NCBI RefSeq assembly: GCF_001428895.1
Contig: NZ_LMJA01000012.1
Location: 249,313 to 313,312, forward strand
Direction of reading: 5' to 3'
DNA from: Mycobacterium sp. Root265
GTDB lineage: Bacteria > Actinomycetota > Actinomycetes > Mycobacteriales > Mycobacteriaceae
DNA: 64,000 nt
The translations under genes were made by a program, and so were the position numbers. How positions within the stretch are numbered: position 1 is the stretch's first letter; each line of letters opens with the position of its first letter. Positions 31,323 to 42,061 of this stretch are shown here, in pieces. A model generated the notes under the pieces. That model worked only from the letters and a program-made list of their open reading frames with translations, had not been told where the DNA came from and ran no database searches.

Positions 31323-31842
31323 TGCGCTGGCGGGGTTCGGCGTCACGTTCAAGGCAATGTTCAAGAAGCCGATCACCGAGCAGTACCCCGAGGAGCCCGG
31401 CCCCGTCGCGGCGCGCTACCACGGCAGACATCAGCTCAACCGGTATGCCGACGGGCTGGAGAAGTGCATCGGCTGCGAGCTGTGCGCCTGGGCCTGCCCC
31501 GCGGACGCCATCTTCGTCGAAGGTGCGGACAACACCGAGCAGCAACGGTTCTCACCGGGCGAGCGCTACGGGCAGGTGTACCAGATCAACTATCTGCGCT
31601 GCATCGGCTGCGGGCTGTGCATCGAGGCCTGCCCGACCCGGGCGCTCACCATGACCAACGACTACGAGATGGCCGATGACAACCGGGCGGACCTCATCTA
31701 CGGCAAGGACAAGTTGCTCGCCCCACTGGCCGCCGACATGACCCCGCCCCCGCACGCGATGGCGCCGGGCAGCACCGATGAGGACTACTACCGCGGCAAC
31801 ATCAACGCCATCGGACTGATCCAGCAGCCGGAGACGGCCTGA
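31306..31842 (+). CDS. nuoI: NADH-quinone oxidoreductase subunit I
   Basis: This 178-residue ferredoxin-like subunit carries clusters N6a and N6b. Two classic 4Fe-4S motifs are visible: Cys54, 57, 60, 64 ([11 protein letters not shown]) and Cys99, 102, 105, 109 ([11 protein letters not shown]). The N-terminal amphipathic helix [14 protein letters not shown] probably rests on the membrane. The ATG lies 17 bases inside nuoH behind AAGGAG. The stop overlaps nuoJ by one base. Confidence 0.97.
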   Translation: MSKTGDALAGFGVTFKAMFKKPITEQYPEEPGPVAARYHGRHQLNRYADGLEKCIGCELCAWACPADAIFVEGADNTEQQRFSPGERYGQVYQINYLRCIGCGLCIEACPTRALTMTNDYEMADDNRADLIYGKDKLLAPLAADMTPPPHAMAPGSTDEDYYRGNINAIGLIQQPETA

Positions 31843-32606
31843 TGACCCTGGACGTGCTGGCGGCCGCGATCGACGGCGAGGTACTGACCCGCACCTCGAC
31901 CACCGAGGCGCTGCTGTTCTGGATCCTGGGCGCGGTGATCGTGGGCAGCGCCCTCGGCGTGGTCACGGCGACCAAGGCGGTCTACTCGGCGATCTTCCTG
32001 GCCATCACGATGATCAACCTGGCGGTGCTCTACATCGCCCAGGACGCGGTGTTCCTGGGTGTGGTGCAGGTCGTCGTCTACACCGGTGCGGTGATGATGC
32101 TGTTCCTGTTCGTGCTGATGCTCATCGGCGTCGACTCCTCGGAGTCACTGGTGGAAACGATCCGCGGTCAACGGATCTCGGCGATCGTGGTGGGTGTCGG
32201 GTTCGGGGTTCTGCTGATCGGCGCGATCGGCAATGCCTCGGTCACCGGATTCGCCGGCCTCGACCAGGCCAACGGAGGCGGCAACGTCGAGGGCCTGGCG
32301 GTGCTGATCTTCACCCGTTACGTGTGGGCGTTCGAGTTGACCAGCGCGCTGCTGATCACCGCGACGCTGGGCGCGATGGTGCTGGCCCACCGGGAGCGCT
32401 TCGACCGCCGCAAGACCCAGCGCGAGATGGCCGCCGAACGTTTCGCCCCCGGCGGGCATCCGACCCCGATGCCCAATCCCGGTGTGTACGCCCGGCACAA
32501 CGCGGTCGACGTGCCTGCACGGCTGCCCGACGGGACCGGCGCACGCACCTCGGTCAGCTCGGTGCTGGTGCCCCGCGGCCGCGTGAGAACCGAGGATGAC
32601 GAATGA
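31842..32606 (+). CDS. nuoJ: NADH-quinone oxidoreductase subunit J
   Basis: This 254-residue membrane subunit has five predicted helices in the first 185 residues, including the conserved [21 protein letters not shown] segment whose pi-bulge takes part in gating proton transfer. A soluble, Arg/Pro-rich C-terminal tail of about 65 residues follows, as in other mycobacterial NuoJ. The ATG overlaps the nuoI stop; the stop overlaps the nuoK start by four bases. Confidence 0.96.
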   Translation: MTLDVLAAAIDGEVLTRTSTTEALLFWILGAVIVGSALGVVTATKAVYSAIFLAITMINLAVLYIAQDAVFLGVVQVVVYTGAVMMLFLFVLMLIGVDSSESLVETIRGQRISAIVVGVGFGVLLIGAIGNASVTGFAGLDQANGGGNVEGLAVLIFTRYVWAFELTSALLITATLGAMVLAHRERFDRRKTQREMAAERFAPGGHPTPMPNPGVYARHNAVDVPARLPDGTGARTSVSSVLVPRGRVRTEDDE

Positions 32607-32902
32607 ACCCGGCGAACTACCTGTTCCTGTCGGCCCTGCTGTTCACCATCGGGGCGGCCGGAGTGCTGCTGCGCCGCAACGCCATCATCATGTTCATGTG
32701 CGTCGAGCTGATGCTCAACGCCGCGAACCTGGCGTTCGTGACGTTCTCCCGCATGCACGGTCACCTCGACGGCCAGGTGGTCGCCTTCTTCACCATGGTG
32801 GTGGCCGCCTGTGAGGTGGTGGTCGGGCTGGCCATCATCATGGCGATCTTCCGGGCGCGCCGGTCGGCGTCGGTGGACGGCGCCAGTCTGCTGAGGCATT
32901 AG
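32603..32902 (+). CDS. nuoK: NADH-quinone oxidoreductase subunit K
   Basis: This 99-residue subunit has three transmembrane helices. The buried carboxylates needed for proton movement are visible in [19 protein letters not shown] (Glu near residue 36) and in [18 protein letters not shown] (Glu near 72). It is related to the MrpC antiporter subunit. Both ends overlap their neighbours (four bases with nuoJ, one with nuoL). Confidence 0.97.
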   Translation: MNPANYLFLSALLFTIGAAGVLLRRNAIIMFMCVELMLNAANLAFVTFSRMHGHLDGQVVAFFTMVVAACEVVVGLAIIMAIFRARRSASVDGASLLRH

Positions 32903-34782
32903 TGGGCAACCTCAGTTGGTTACTGATCGCCCTGCCACTGGCCGGGGCGGCGCTGCTACTGCTCGGCGGCCGGGCCACCGATGCGTGGGGGCACCTGCTC
33001 GGGCTGGCCGCCGCCGCAGCGTCCTTCGTGGTCGCGGTGGTGCTGTTCACCCAGCTGCTGGGCCGCCCCGCCGAGGACCGGACGCTGCACCAGACGCTGT
33101 TCTCCTGGGTGCCTGCCGGTGAGTTGCGGGTCGACTTCGGGTTACAGGTCGACCAGCTGTCCATCTGCTTCGTGCTGCTGATCACCGGCGTCGGATCGCT
33201 GATCCACCTGTACTCGATCGGCTACATGGCCCACGACGCCGAGCGCCGACGATTCTTCGCCTACCTGAACCTGTTCCTGGCGGCCATGCTGCTGCTCGTG
33301 CTGGCCGACAATTACCTGGGCCTGTACATGGGCTGGGAGGGCGTCGGCCTGGCGTCCTATCTGCTCATCGGGTTCTGGTCGCACAAACCGAGCGCGGCCA
33401 CCGCGGCCAAGAAGGCGTTCGTGGTCAACCGGGTCGGCGATATCGGGTTGGCGGTCGCCCTGATGGTGATGTTCGCCGCCACCGGAACCGTCTCGTATAC
33501 CGGCGTATTCGCGGCCGCCCCGGAGCTGTCCGGCGGGACACTGAACGCCATCGGGTTGCTGTTGCTACTGGCCGCATGCGGTAAGTCCGCGCAGGTGCCG
33601 CTGCAGTCCTGGCTGGGCGACGCCATGGAGGGCCCGACGCCGGTCTCCGCGCTGATCCACGCGGCCACCATGGTCACCGCCGGCGTGTACCTCATCGTGC
33701 GGTCCGGGCCGCTGTTCAACCTGGCGCCCGAAGCGCAGACCGCAGTCGCCGTCGTCGGCGCCGTCACCCTGCTGTTCGGTGCGGTCATCGGCTGCGCCAA
33801 GGACGACATCAAGAAGGCCCTCGCCGCGTCGACGATGAGCCAGATCGGCTACATGGTGCTCGCCGCCGGGCTGGGACCCGCCGGGTACGCCATCGCGATC
33901 ATGCACCTGCTCACCCACGGCTTCTTCAAGGCCGGGCTGTTCCTGGGCGCCGGCTCGGTGATGCACGGGATGAACGACGAAACCGACATGCGCCGCTACG
34001 GCGGGCTGCGGTCGGTCATGCCGATCACCTTCGTGACCTTCGGCCTCGGCTATCTCGCGATCATCGGGGTGCCGCCGTTCTCCGGCTTCTTCTCCAAGGA
34101 CGCGATCATCGAAACCGCCTTCGCCGCAGGCGGAGTCAAGGGTCTGCTGTTGGGCGGTGCGACCCTGCTCGGTGCGGGGATCACCGCGTTCTACATGACG
34201 CGGGTGATGCTCTTGACGTTCTTTGGTGAGCGCCGTTGGAAACCGAACACGCACCCACACGAATCCCCCGCGGTCATGACCGCCCCGATGGTGGTGCTGG
34301 CCGTCGGATCTGTCGGGGCCGGCGCGCTGCTGGCCGTCGGTGGCACGCTGGCGCACTGGCTGGAACCGGTGGTCGGCGCCCACGAGGCCCACCACGTCGT
34401 CCCGGTCTGGGTGATGACCACCATCACCCTGTCGGTGGTCGCGATCGGCATCGGCGTCGCCTACCGCATGTACGCCACCCGGCCCGTCCCCGAGATCGCG
34501 CCGGCCGGGTCCGCGCTAACCTCGGCCGCCCGCCGCGACCTCTACGGCGACGCCTTCAACGAACGGGTGTTGATGCGTCCCGGCGCGCAGTTCACCGCGG
34601 GGTTGGTCGAACTCGACGATGACGCGGTCGAGGGCGTGACGCGGGGACTGGCCTCCGGTGTGGCGGGTGCCTCGCAGCGGATGCGGCAGTGGCAGAACGG
34701 GTTCGCCCGGTCCTATGCGTTGTCCATGCTGGCCGGCACCGTCCTGGTCATCGGCGCGATTCTGGTGGTGAGGGTCTGGTGA
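32902..34782 (+). CDS. nuoL: NADH-quinone oxidoreductase subunit L
   Basis: This 626-residue antiporter-like subunit is the distal proton pump of complex I, with about 16 helices and a C-terminal lateral helix. Typical segments are [39 protein letters not shown] with the discontinuous helix nearby, and [18 protein letters not shown]. The lateral helix and final anchoring helix are recognisable after residue 540. The GTG start overlaps the nuoK stop by one base. The end overlaps nuoM by four bases. Confidence 0.97.
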   Translation: MGNLSWLLIALPLAGAALLLLGGRATDAWGHLLGLAAAAASFVVAVVLFTQLLGRPAEDRTLHQTLFSWVPAGELRVDFGLQVDQLSICFVLLITGVGSLIHLYSIGYMAHDAERRRFFAYLNLFLAAMLLLVLADNYLGLYMGWEGVGLASYLLIGFWSHKPSAATAAKKAFVVNRVGDIGLAVALMVMFAATGTVSYTGVFAAAPELSGGTLNAIGLLLLLAACGKSAQVPLQSWLGDAMEGPTPVSALIHAATMVTAGVYLIVRSGPLFNLAPEAQTAVAVVGAVTLLFGAVIGCAKDDIKKALAASTMSQIGYMVLAAGLGPAGYAIAIMHLLTHGFFKAGLFLGAGSVMHGMNDETDMRRYGGLRSVMPITFVTFGLGYLAIIGVPPFSGFFSKDAIIETAFAAGGVKGLLLGGATLLGAGITAFYMTRVMLLTFFGERRWKPNTHPHESPAVMTAPMVVLAVGSVGAGALLAVGGTLAHWLEPVVGAHEAHHVVPVWVMTTITLSVVAIGIGVAYRMYATRPVPEIAPAGSALTSAARRDLYGDAFNERVLMRPGAQFTAGLVELDDDAVEGVTRGLASGVAGASQRMRQWQNGFARSYALSMLAGTVLVIGAILVVRVW

Positions 34783-36365
34783 ACGGGATCGGCGTGCTGA
34801 CCGCGCTGTGGGTGGTGCCGATGGTCGGTGCCGTGGCGGTGATCCTGCTGCCGTCCAAAGCTCTCGCCAAATATGCGGCGCTGGGGGTCTCGCTGCTGGT
34901 TCTCGTGCTGGCCGCCGTGCTGGCCGTCCAGTTCGATCCGGCCGGGGCGCAGTTCCAGTTCGTCGAGGACTATCCGTGGATCCCGACCTTCGGCACCGGT
35001 TACATCCTGGGCCTGGACGGAATCGCGCTGGCGTTGGTGGTGCTGACGGCGGTGCTGGTGCCGCTGCTGATCGTGGCCGGCTGGAACGACGCCGAGGCGA
35101 GCGCAGCGACGGGAAACCGGTTCGGTGACAGCAGCTTCGGCAACCGGTCCACACAGAGCTACCTGGCGCTGACGCTGGCCGTCGAGGCCATGGTGCTGAT
35201 CTCACTGATGGCGCTCGACGTGCTGCTGTTCTACGTGTTCTTCGAGGCGATGCTCATCCCGATGTACTTCCTCATCGGCGGGTTCGGTGGCGCCGGACGG
35301 TCCAAGGCGGCGGTGAAGTTCCTGCTGTACAACCTGTTCGGCGGGCTCATCATGCTGGCCGCCGTCATCGGCCTCTACGTGGTGACCGCGAGCAGCGACG
35401 CCTTCGATTCGGGCACCTTCGACTTCCGGGCCATCGCCGCGGCCGTCGCCAACGGCGAACTGAACATCGACCCGGCGCTGCTGAACGCGCTGTTCCTCGG
35501 TTTCATGTTCGCGTTCGCGGTGAAGGCGCCGCTGTGGCCGTTCCACCGCTGGCTGCCCGATGCCGCGGTCGAATCCACCCCGGCGACCGCGGTGTTGATG
35601 ATGGCCGTCGTCGACAAGGTCGGCACCTTCGGGATGCTGCGCTACTGCCTGCAACTGTTTCCCGACGCCGCGAAATACTTCCAGCCGCTGATCATCACGC
35701 TGGCCGTCATCGGGATCGTCTACGGCGCGGTCGTCGCGATCGGCCAGACCGATGTGATGCGGCTGATCGCCTACACCTCGATATCGCATTTCGGTTTCAT
35801 CATCCTGGGCATCTTCGCGATGACCAGCCAGGGCCAGGCCGGCTCGACGCTGTACATGGTGAACCACGGCATCTCCACCGCCGCGCTGTTCCTGATCGCC
35901 GGATTCCTGGTGTCGCGCAGAGGTACCCGGCTCATCGCCGACTTCGGCGGCGTGCAGCGGGTCGCCCCGGTGCTGGCGGGCACCTTCCTGGTCGCCGGCC
36001 TGGCCACCCTGTCGCTGCCCGGGCTGGCGCCGTTCATCAGCGAATTCCTGGTCCTGATCGGTACGTTCACCCGGTTCCCGGTGCTCGCGGTGGTCGCGGC
36101 CAGCGCACTCGTGCTGTCGGCGATCTACATCCTGTGGGCCTATCAGCGGATGATGACCGGACCGGTCACCGCCGGCAACGAATCGGTCCGGGACCTGATA
36201 CCGCGGGAACTGATCGTGGTGGCCCCGCTGATCGCCCTGCTGCTGGTGCTCGGGGTGTATCCCAAACCGGCGCTCGATGTCATCAATCCGGCCGTCACGC
36301 ACACGCTGACCACCATCGACGTCCAGGACCCGGTACCCGCCACGGCGGAAGGACCGGCGAAATGA
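34779..36365 (+). CDS. nuoM: NADH-quinone oxidoreductase subunit M
   Basis: This 528-residue antiporter-like pump subunit has about 14 helices. Conserved parts include [18 protein letters not shown] (Glu in the proton path), [20 protein letters not shown] and [13 protein letters not shown]. The GTG overlaps the nuoL stop (GTGA). In the loop after LIVAGWND, residues of about 105-125 ([10 protein letters not shown] and following) are encoded partly by a 21-bp repeat (35097-35117) also found at 20896-20916. This suggests an in-frame repeat insertion in a solvent-exposed loop. The stop overlaps nuoN by four bases. Confidence 0.97.
   Translation: MNGIGVLTALWVVPMVGAVAVILLPSKALAKYAALGVSLLVLVLAAVLAVQFDPAGAQFQFVEDYPWIPTFGTGYILGLDGIALALVVLTAVLVPLLIVAGWNDAEASAATGNRFGDSSFGNRSTQSYLALTLAVEAMVLISLMALDVLLFYVFFEAMLIPMYFLIGGFGGAGRSKAAVKFLLYNLFGGLIMLAAVIGLYVVTASSDAFDSGTFDFRAIAAAVANGELNIDPALLNALFLGFMFAFAVKAPLWPFHRWLPDAAVESTPATAVLMMAVVDKVGTFGMLRYCLQLFPDAAKYFQPLIITLAVIGIVYGAVVAIGQTDVMRLIAYTSISHFGFIILGIFAMTSQGQAGSTLYMVNHGISTAALFLIAGFLVSRRGTRLIADFGGVQRVAPVLAGTFLVAGLATLSLPGLAPFISEFLVLIGTFTRFPVLAVVAASALVLSAIYILWAYQRMMTGPVTAGNESVRDLIPRELIVVAPLIALLLVLGVYPKPALDVINPAVTHTLTTIDVQDPVPATAEGPAK
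35097..35117 (+). repeat. 21-bp dispersed repeat, copy 2 (within nuoM)
   Basis: This string differs from 20896-20916 at one base (C for A at the eighth position). It is translated in frame as part of a variable loop of NuoM, so the reading frame was kept. Confidence 0.65.
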
Positions 36366-37924
36366 CCATCGAGGCACCGTCCATCGAATACGGCCAGCTC
36401 TCACCGTTTCTCATCGTGCTGGGCGTCGCCGTCCTCGGCGTGCTCGTGGAGGCGTTCCTGCCGCGCCGCGCCCGCTACGCCACCCAACTGGCACTGGCCC
36501 TGGGCGGTCAGCTGGCCGCGCTGGGCGCCGTCGTCTGGGTGCACACCGAACTCGGCGACTCGCCAGGCAATACCGCGGCGGTGGGCTCCCTCGTCGTCGA
36601 CCGGCCCGCCTTGTTCCTGCAGGGGCTGCTGCTGCTGATCGGGCTCCTCGGTGTGTTGCTGATCGCCGAGCGGCGGATCGGCGCCGGCGGTGAGGCCGGG
36701 CTGGACGCGTTCACCCCGCAGGCCGCCGCGGTGCCGGGCAGTCTGGCCGAGAAGGTGGCCGTCAAAGCCGTTGTCGCGCAGACCGAAATCTTCCCGCTGA
36801 CGATGTTCGCTCTCGGCGGCATGATGCTGTTCCCGGCCGCCGACGATCTGCTGACCATGTTCGTCGCCCTGGAGGTGCTCTCGCTGCCGCTGTACCTGAT
36901 GTGCGGTCTGGCCCGACGGCGCCGGCTGGTGTCGCAGGAAGCCGCACTCAAGTACTTCCTGCTCGGTGCGTTCTCCTCGGCGTTCTTCCTGTACGGAATA
37001 GCGATGCTGTACGGGTATTCCGGCGGCTTCGGTCTCGATGACATCGCCACCGCCGTGCAGGCCGACCGGGACAACACCACCCTGGCGCTGGTCGGGGTGG
37101 GGCTCGTCGCCGTCGGCATCCTGTTCAAAGTCGGTGCGGTGCCGTTCCATTCCTGGATCCCCGACGTCTATCAGGGCGCCCCCACCCCGGTCACCGCGTT
37201 CATGGCGGCCGCCACCAAGATCGCCGCGTTCGGCGCCATGCTGCGCATCTTCTATGTCGCGCTGCCCGGACTCGCCGATGACTGGCAGCCGATGCTGTGG
37301 GTGATCGCGATCGTCACCATGGTGGTCGGCACCATCACCGCGGTGTCCCAGAGCGATGTCAAACGGATGCTGGCCTATTCGGCGGTGGCACACACCGGGT
37401 TCATCCTCACCGGCGTCATCGCGCTGAACGGCGCCGGGGTCGCGGCGACGCTGTTCTACCTGTTCGCCTACGGCTTCAGCACCCTGGGTGCCTTCGCGCT
37501 GGCCGGTCTGGTGCGCAGCGCCGACGGCGAGGAGGAAACCACGCTGACCCGGTGGGCCGGCCTGGGCCGGCGCTATCCGGTGGTGGGCGTGGTGTTTTCG
37601 CTGTACCTGCTGGCCTTCGCCGGTATCCCGCTGACCAGTGGCTTCGTCAGCAAGTTCGCGGTGTTCAAGGCGGCCGCCGAGGGCGGAGCGGGACCGCTGG
37701 TGGTCATCGGCGTCATCGCCAGCGCGGTGGCCGCGTATTTCTATGTGCGGGTGATCGTGCTGATGTTCTTCACCGACCCGCCCGAGGATGCCCCCGTTGT
37801 CGTGGTGCCCAGCCTGCTCACCACGGGTGCGGTCACCGTCACCGCCGCCGTCACGTTCGCGCTCGGCGCGCTGCCACAACCGCTGCTGGATCTGGTGAAC
37901 CAGGCGCAAAAGTTCGTGGGTTAG
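36362..37924 (+). CDS. nuoN: NADH-quinone oxidoreductase subunit N
   Basis: This 520-residue antiporter-like pump subunit has about 14 helices. Typical segments are MFVALEVLSLPLYLMCG (Glu of the first half channel), EAALKYFLLGAFSSAFFLYG, KVGAVPFHSWIPDVYQGAPTPV and DVKRMLAYSAVAHTGF. The ATG overlaps the nuoM stop by four bases. It is the last nuo gene; an enoyl-CoA-hydratase-like gene starts nine bases later and may be read through. Confidence 0.97.
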   Translation: MTIEAPSIEYGQLSPFLIVLGVAVLGVLVEAFLPRRARYATQLALALGGQLAALGAVVWVHTELGDSPGNTAAVGSLVVDRPALFLQGLLLLIGLLGVLLIAERRIGAGGEAGLDAFTPQAAAVPGSLAEKVAVKAVVAQTEIFPLTMFALGGMMLFPAADDLLTMFVALEVLSLPLYLMCGLARRRRLVSQEAALKYFLLGAFSSAFFLYGIAMLYGYSGGFGLDDIATAVQADRDNTTLALVGVGLVAVGILFKVGAVPFHSWIPDVYQGAPTPVTAFMAAATKIAAFGAMLRIFYVALPGLADDWQPMLWVIAIVTMVVGTITAVSQSDVKRMLAYSAVAHTGFILTGVIALNGAGVAATLFYLFAYGFSTLGAFALAGLVRSADGEEETTLTRWAGLGRRYPVVGVVFSLYLLAFAGIPLTSGFVSKFAVFKAAAEGGAGPLVVIGVIASAVAAYFYVRVIVLMFFTDPPEDAPVVVVPSLLTTGAVTVTAAVTFALGALPQPLLDLVNQAQKFVG

Positions 37925-37933
37925 GTTCGGACG

Positions 37934-38698
37934 ATGAGCGATGTTCTTACCGCCGACCATGGTGCCGTGCGGGTACTGACCCTGAACCGTCCGCAAGCCC
38001 GCAACGCGCTGAGCCACGATCTGATCCGGGCGCTGTACGCGGCGTTGAAGGCGGCCGACGCCGACGAGGCGGTGCTCGCGGTCGTGCTCACCGGCACCGA
38101 TCCGGCGTTCTGCGCCGGCGTCGACCTCAAGGAAGCGGCCCGCGACGGGCTGAAGTACTTCGAGGAGTTCCGCTCCCAAAGCTGCATCACCGCGGTCCGG
38201 GAGATGCGCACCCCGATCATCGGCGCCATCAACGGCGCCACCTTCACCGGCGGGCTGGAGATCGCGCTGGGCTGCGACTTCCTGGTCGCCTCCGAACGCG
38301 CGGTGTTCGCCGACACCCACGCCCGGGTGAACATCCTGCCCGGCGGCGGGATGACCGCGCGCCTGCCTCAGGTGGTCGGCCTGGCGATGGCCCGCCGGAT
38401 GTCGATGACCGGTGAGGTCATCGACGCGGCCCGCGCCGAACGGATCGGCCTGGTCACCGAGGTCGTCGCGCACGATCGGTTACTGGAGCGCGCCCTGGAA
38501 CTGGCCGCGGCCATTGCCGAGGTGCCGGGCCCGACGATGTTGGGGCTCAAGGAGATCTACACCGAGGGCGCGGCGGCGGTCATCGACCCGGCGCTGGCGG
38601 CCGAGGCGCGTATCGCCTTCGCCCAGCACCGCGAGTTCGGGGACCTCGGTGACCGGTTCCGCGCGGTGTCCGAGCGCAACAAGAGCCAGATCACCTAG
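37934..38698 (+). CDS. Enoyl-CoA hydratase/isomerase-family protein
   Basis: This 254-residue crotonase-fold protein has both oxyanion-hole segments: FCAGVDL at residues 59-65 and INGATFTGGLEIAL at 99-112. Of the two catalytic glutamates of classical hydratases, the first is present (Glu109). The second is not: the usual acidic PE segment is replaced by DTHARVNILPGGG. It may therefore act as an isomerase, hydrolase or other crotonase rather than a hydratase. It follows nuoN by nine bases on the same strand but is functionally unrelated to complex I. A hairpin-rich gap separates it from a convergent TetR gene. Confidence 0.85.
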   Translation: MSDVLTADHGAVRVLTLNRPQARNALSHDLIRALYAALKAADADEAVLAVVLTGTDPAFCAGVDLKEAARDGLKYFEEFRSQSCITAVREMRTPIIGAINGATFTGGLEIALGCDFLVASERAVFADTHARVNILPGGGMTARLPQVVGLAMARRMSMTGEVIDAARAERIGLVTEVVAHDRLLERALELAAAIAEVPGPTMLGLKEIYTEGAAAVIDPALAAEARIAFAQHREFGDLGDRFRAVSERNKSQIT

Positions 38699-38699
38699 T

Positions 38700-38762
38700 C
38701 GCCGAAACTGTATTCCGGCAGGCCTCCACTCGCACGTTCCCTTCTGGAACGCAGCTTCGGCG
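38700..38762. terminator. Nested hairpins between convergent genes
   Basis: CGCCGAA (38700-38706) pairs with TTCGGCG (38756-38762), and within the loop GTTCC-CTTCT-GGAAC (38736-38750) forms a smaller stem. The 73-bp gap lies between the 3' ends of the crotonase and TetR genes, so a bidirectional terminator is likely. Confidence 0.4.
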
Positions 38763-38771
38763 GAAAGCGAC

Positions 38772-39368
38772 TCAGCGCACCACGCCGTGCACCAGGATCG
38801 CGGTGGTCTGGTCGACCCACTGCTCGTGCAGGTCCTGTCCGGGGGTCAGCAGCATCCGCAGCAGGGTGGCGCCACCGACCAGTTCGATGAGCCGATCCGG
38901 GTCGACCTCCGGCTTCACCTCGCCGCGCTCCACGGCGCGCTCCAGCCGTAGCCGCACCACCTCGAACAACCCGGTGAACCGGCCCATCACCCGGTCGTTG
39001 AGGTCGGGGTCGGCGGCCATGTCGGCGATCACCCCGGGCAGCGCCGCCCGCACCACCGGGCTGGTGAACACCGCACCGGCGGCCGCGATCATCTCCCGCA
39101 CATCGGTGGCGATATCGCCCTCGGGCAGGCCCAGCGCGGTGGGGGCGGTGGGAAACGCCGCCTCGTGCACCAGCTCCGCTTTGCTGGACCAGCGGCGGTA
39201 CAGCGCGGTCTTCGTGGTGCCGGCCCGCTCGGCCACCGCGGCCATGGTCAGATTCGAATATCCGATCTGCACAAGAAGATCCGATGTCGCCGCGAGGATG
39301 GCAGCATCGATGCGAGGGTCCCGGGGACGTCCGGCGCCCTTGTCAACCGGTGGTATCTCTGCTTTCAT
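38772..39368 (-). CDS. TetR-family transcriptional regulator
   Basis: This 198-residue protein has an N-terminal TetR helix-turn-helix (about residues 16-62: RIDAAILAATSDLLVQIGYS, then TMAAVAERAGTTKTALYRRW) and a C-terminal helical ligand domain of the TetR_C_16 type (AALPGVIADMAADPDLNDRV). The ATG at 39368 is chosen because the DNA-binding domain starts 15 residues later. It is divergent from the kinase-fold gene at 39412 with a 43-bp gap, so it probably controls that gene and its neighbour as well as itself. Confidence 0.88.
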   Translation of the reverse strand: MKAEIPPVDKGAGRPRDPRIDAAILAATSDLLVQIGYSNLTMAAVAERAGTTKTALYRRWSSKAELVHEAAFPTAPTALGLPEGDIATDVREMIAAAGAVFTSPVVRAALPGVIADMAADPDLNDRVMGRFTGLFEVVRLRLERAVERGEVKPEVDPDRLIELVGGATLLRMLLTPGQDLHEQWVDQTTAILVHGVVR

Positions 39369-39390
39369 AACGCTACCCACCGTATCGTAA

Positions 39391-40542
<1,152 letters not shown>

Positions 40543-41658
40543 GTGCTCGGACCGATGGATGAGTTTCCGGTACACCAGGTTCCGCAGCCCATTGCGTGGC
40601 CGGGGTCCTCGGACCGGAACTTCTATGACCGTTCCTACTTCAATGCCCACGACCGCACCGGCGACATCTTCGTCATCACCGGGCTGGGCTACTACCCCAA
40701 CCTCGGGGTGAAGGACGCCTTCCTGCTGGTACGCCGCGGAGACGTCCAGACCGCGGTGCACCTGTCCGATGCGCTCGATCAGGACCGGCTGAACCAGCAC
40801 GTCAACGGCTACCGGATCGACGTCACCGATCCACTGCACAGTCTGCGGATCACCCTGGAGGAGACCGACGGTATCGCCGCCGACCTCACCTGGAACGGCC
40901 TGTTCGACGTGGTGCAGGAGCAGCGACACCTGATGCGCCAGGGCACCCGGGTCACCTTGGACGCTCAGCGTTTCGCCCAGTTGGGTTCGTGGAGCGGGCA
41001 TCTGGAGATCGACGGGGAACGCATCGCGGTGGACCCGGCGACCTGGATCGGCTCCCGCGACCGGTCCTGGGGGATCCGCCCGATCGGCGAGGCCGAGCCG
41101 GCCGGACGTCCCGCCGATCCGCCGTTCGAGGGCATGTGGTGGCTCTACGTGCCGGTCGCCTTCGACGACTACTCGATCGTCATCATCATCCAGGAGGCCC
41201 CGGACGGGTTCCGCTCGCTCAACGACTGCACCCGGATCTTCAAGGACGGTCGCGTCGAACAGCTCGGCTGGCCGCGGGTGAAGATCCACTACCGCTCGGG
41301 AACCCGCATCCCCACCGGCGCCACCATCGACGCCACCGCGCCGGACGGCACCGCGCTGCGCTTCGACGTGGAATCCAAACTGCCGGTACCGATTCACGTC
41401 GGCGGCGGTTACGGCGGCGACTCGGACTGGATCCACGGCGTGTGGAAGGGCGAGAAGTTCACCGAGCGGCTCACCTACGACATGACCGACCCGGCAATCG
41501 TCGGCCGGTCAGGTTTCGGGGTCATCGACCATGTGGGCCGGGCGGTCTGCACCGAAGGCGACAAGGCCCCGGTCGAGGGCTGGGGTTTGTTCGAGCACGG
41601 CGCGCTGGGCCGGCACGACCCGTCCGGGTTCGCCGACTGGCTCACCGTCGCCCCCTGA
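40543..41658 (+). CDS. Conserved hypothetical beta-rich protein
   Basis: This 371-residue protein has no signal peptide or membrane segment. It is beta-rich with many Trp and aromatic residues; clear blocks are DRNFYDRSYFNAHDRTGD, FLITGLGYYPNLGVKDAF-like strands, GSRDRSWGIRPIGE and WWLYVPVAFDDYSIVII. The pattern resembles the two-barrel lipocalin-like AttH/CrtC fold, but that is only an impression. It starts with GTG directly after the kinase-fold gene, and such pairs recur in mycobacteria, which points to a shared pathway, probably lipid-related. I cannot name its reaction. Confidence 0.75.
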   Translation: MLGPMDEFPVHQVPQPIAWPGSSDRNFYDRSYFNAHDRTGDIFVITGLGYYPNLGVKDAFLLVRRGDVQTAVHLSDALDQDRLNQHVNGYRIDVTDPLHSLRITLEETDGIAADLTWNGLFDVVQEQRHLMRQGTRVTLDAQRFAQLGSWSGHLEIDGERIAVDPATWIGSRDRSWGIRPIGEAEPAGRPADPPFEGMWWLYVPVAFDDYSIVIIIQEAPDGFRSLNDCTRIFKDGRVEQLGWPRVKIHYRSGTRIPTGATIDATAPDGTALRFDVESKLPVPIHVGGGYGGDSDWIHGVWKGEKFTERLTYDMTDPAIVGRSGFGVIDHVGRAVCTEGDKAPVEGWGLFEHGALGRHDPSGFADWLTVAP

Positions 41659-41661
41659 CGT

Positions 41662-42027
41662 CTAGGCCGCCCAGAACAGCGCGCCGGCAGCCACCGCTTC
41701 CACCAGGAAGTAGAACCAGTTGGGGTAGAACGCCGTCCGGTCACCCAGCACCGCGGACGCGACGCGGCCGAACGCCATCCCGGCCAGTGCCGTACCGACG
41801 GTGATCAGTACTCCGGTGCGCAGCTCCCCCGGCGTGGCCGCCGCATACCCGAGCACCGCGGCGATGGCCAACCCGAAACCGCCATACACCGCACGCACTT
41901 CCGCGCGCTGCACATCGGAGCCCAGCGCGAACCCGAACGGGCGCAGCATCGCCCCGGGCGCGGCCAGCGCGTACAGGCCCATGCCGAGAAAGAACACCCC
42001 GACGATGACGATCACTGCTGGGACCAC
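41662..42027 (-). CDS. Small membrane protein, DUF4345-like
   Basis: This 121-residue protein has four predicted transmembrane helices (about 4-22, 45-63, 70-88 and 98-118). The arrangement VFFLGMGLYALAAPGAMLRPFG, then RAEVRAVYGGFGLA, then YPNWFYFLVEAVAAG fits DUF4345. The GTG start is chosen because GGAGG lies five bases upstream. The function is unknown. It is divergent from an AraC-type regulator with only 34 bp between starts, so it is a likely target of that regulator. Its 3' end is three bases from the end of the convergent hypothetical gene. Confidence 0.75.
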   Translation of the reverse strand: MVPAVIVIVGVFFLGMGLYALAAPGAMLRPFGFALGSDVQRAEVRAVYGGFGLAIAAVLGYAAATPGELRTGVLITVGTALAGMAFGRVASAVLGDRTAFYPNWFYFLVEAVAAGALFWAA

Positions 42028-42061
42028 GGTAACCTCCGGATCAGTTGACGAGGAGTCCAGC

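Noticed and set aside
36401-38473. 690-codon minus-strand frame opposite nuoN and the crotonase gene
   Set aside because: Shadow of two well-supported plus-strand genes; the translated sequence has no motifs.
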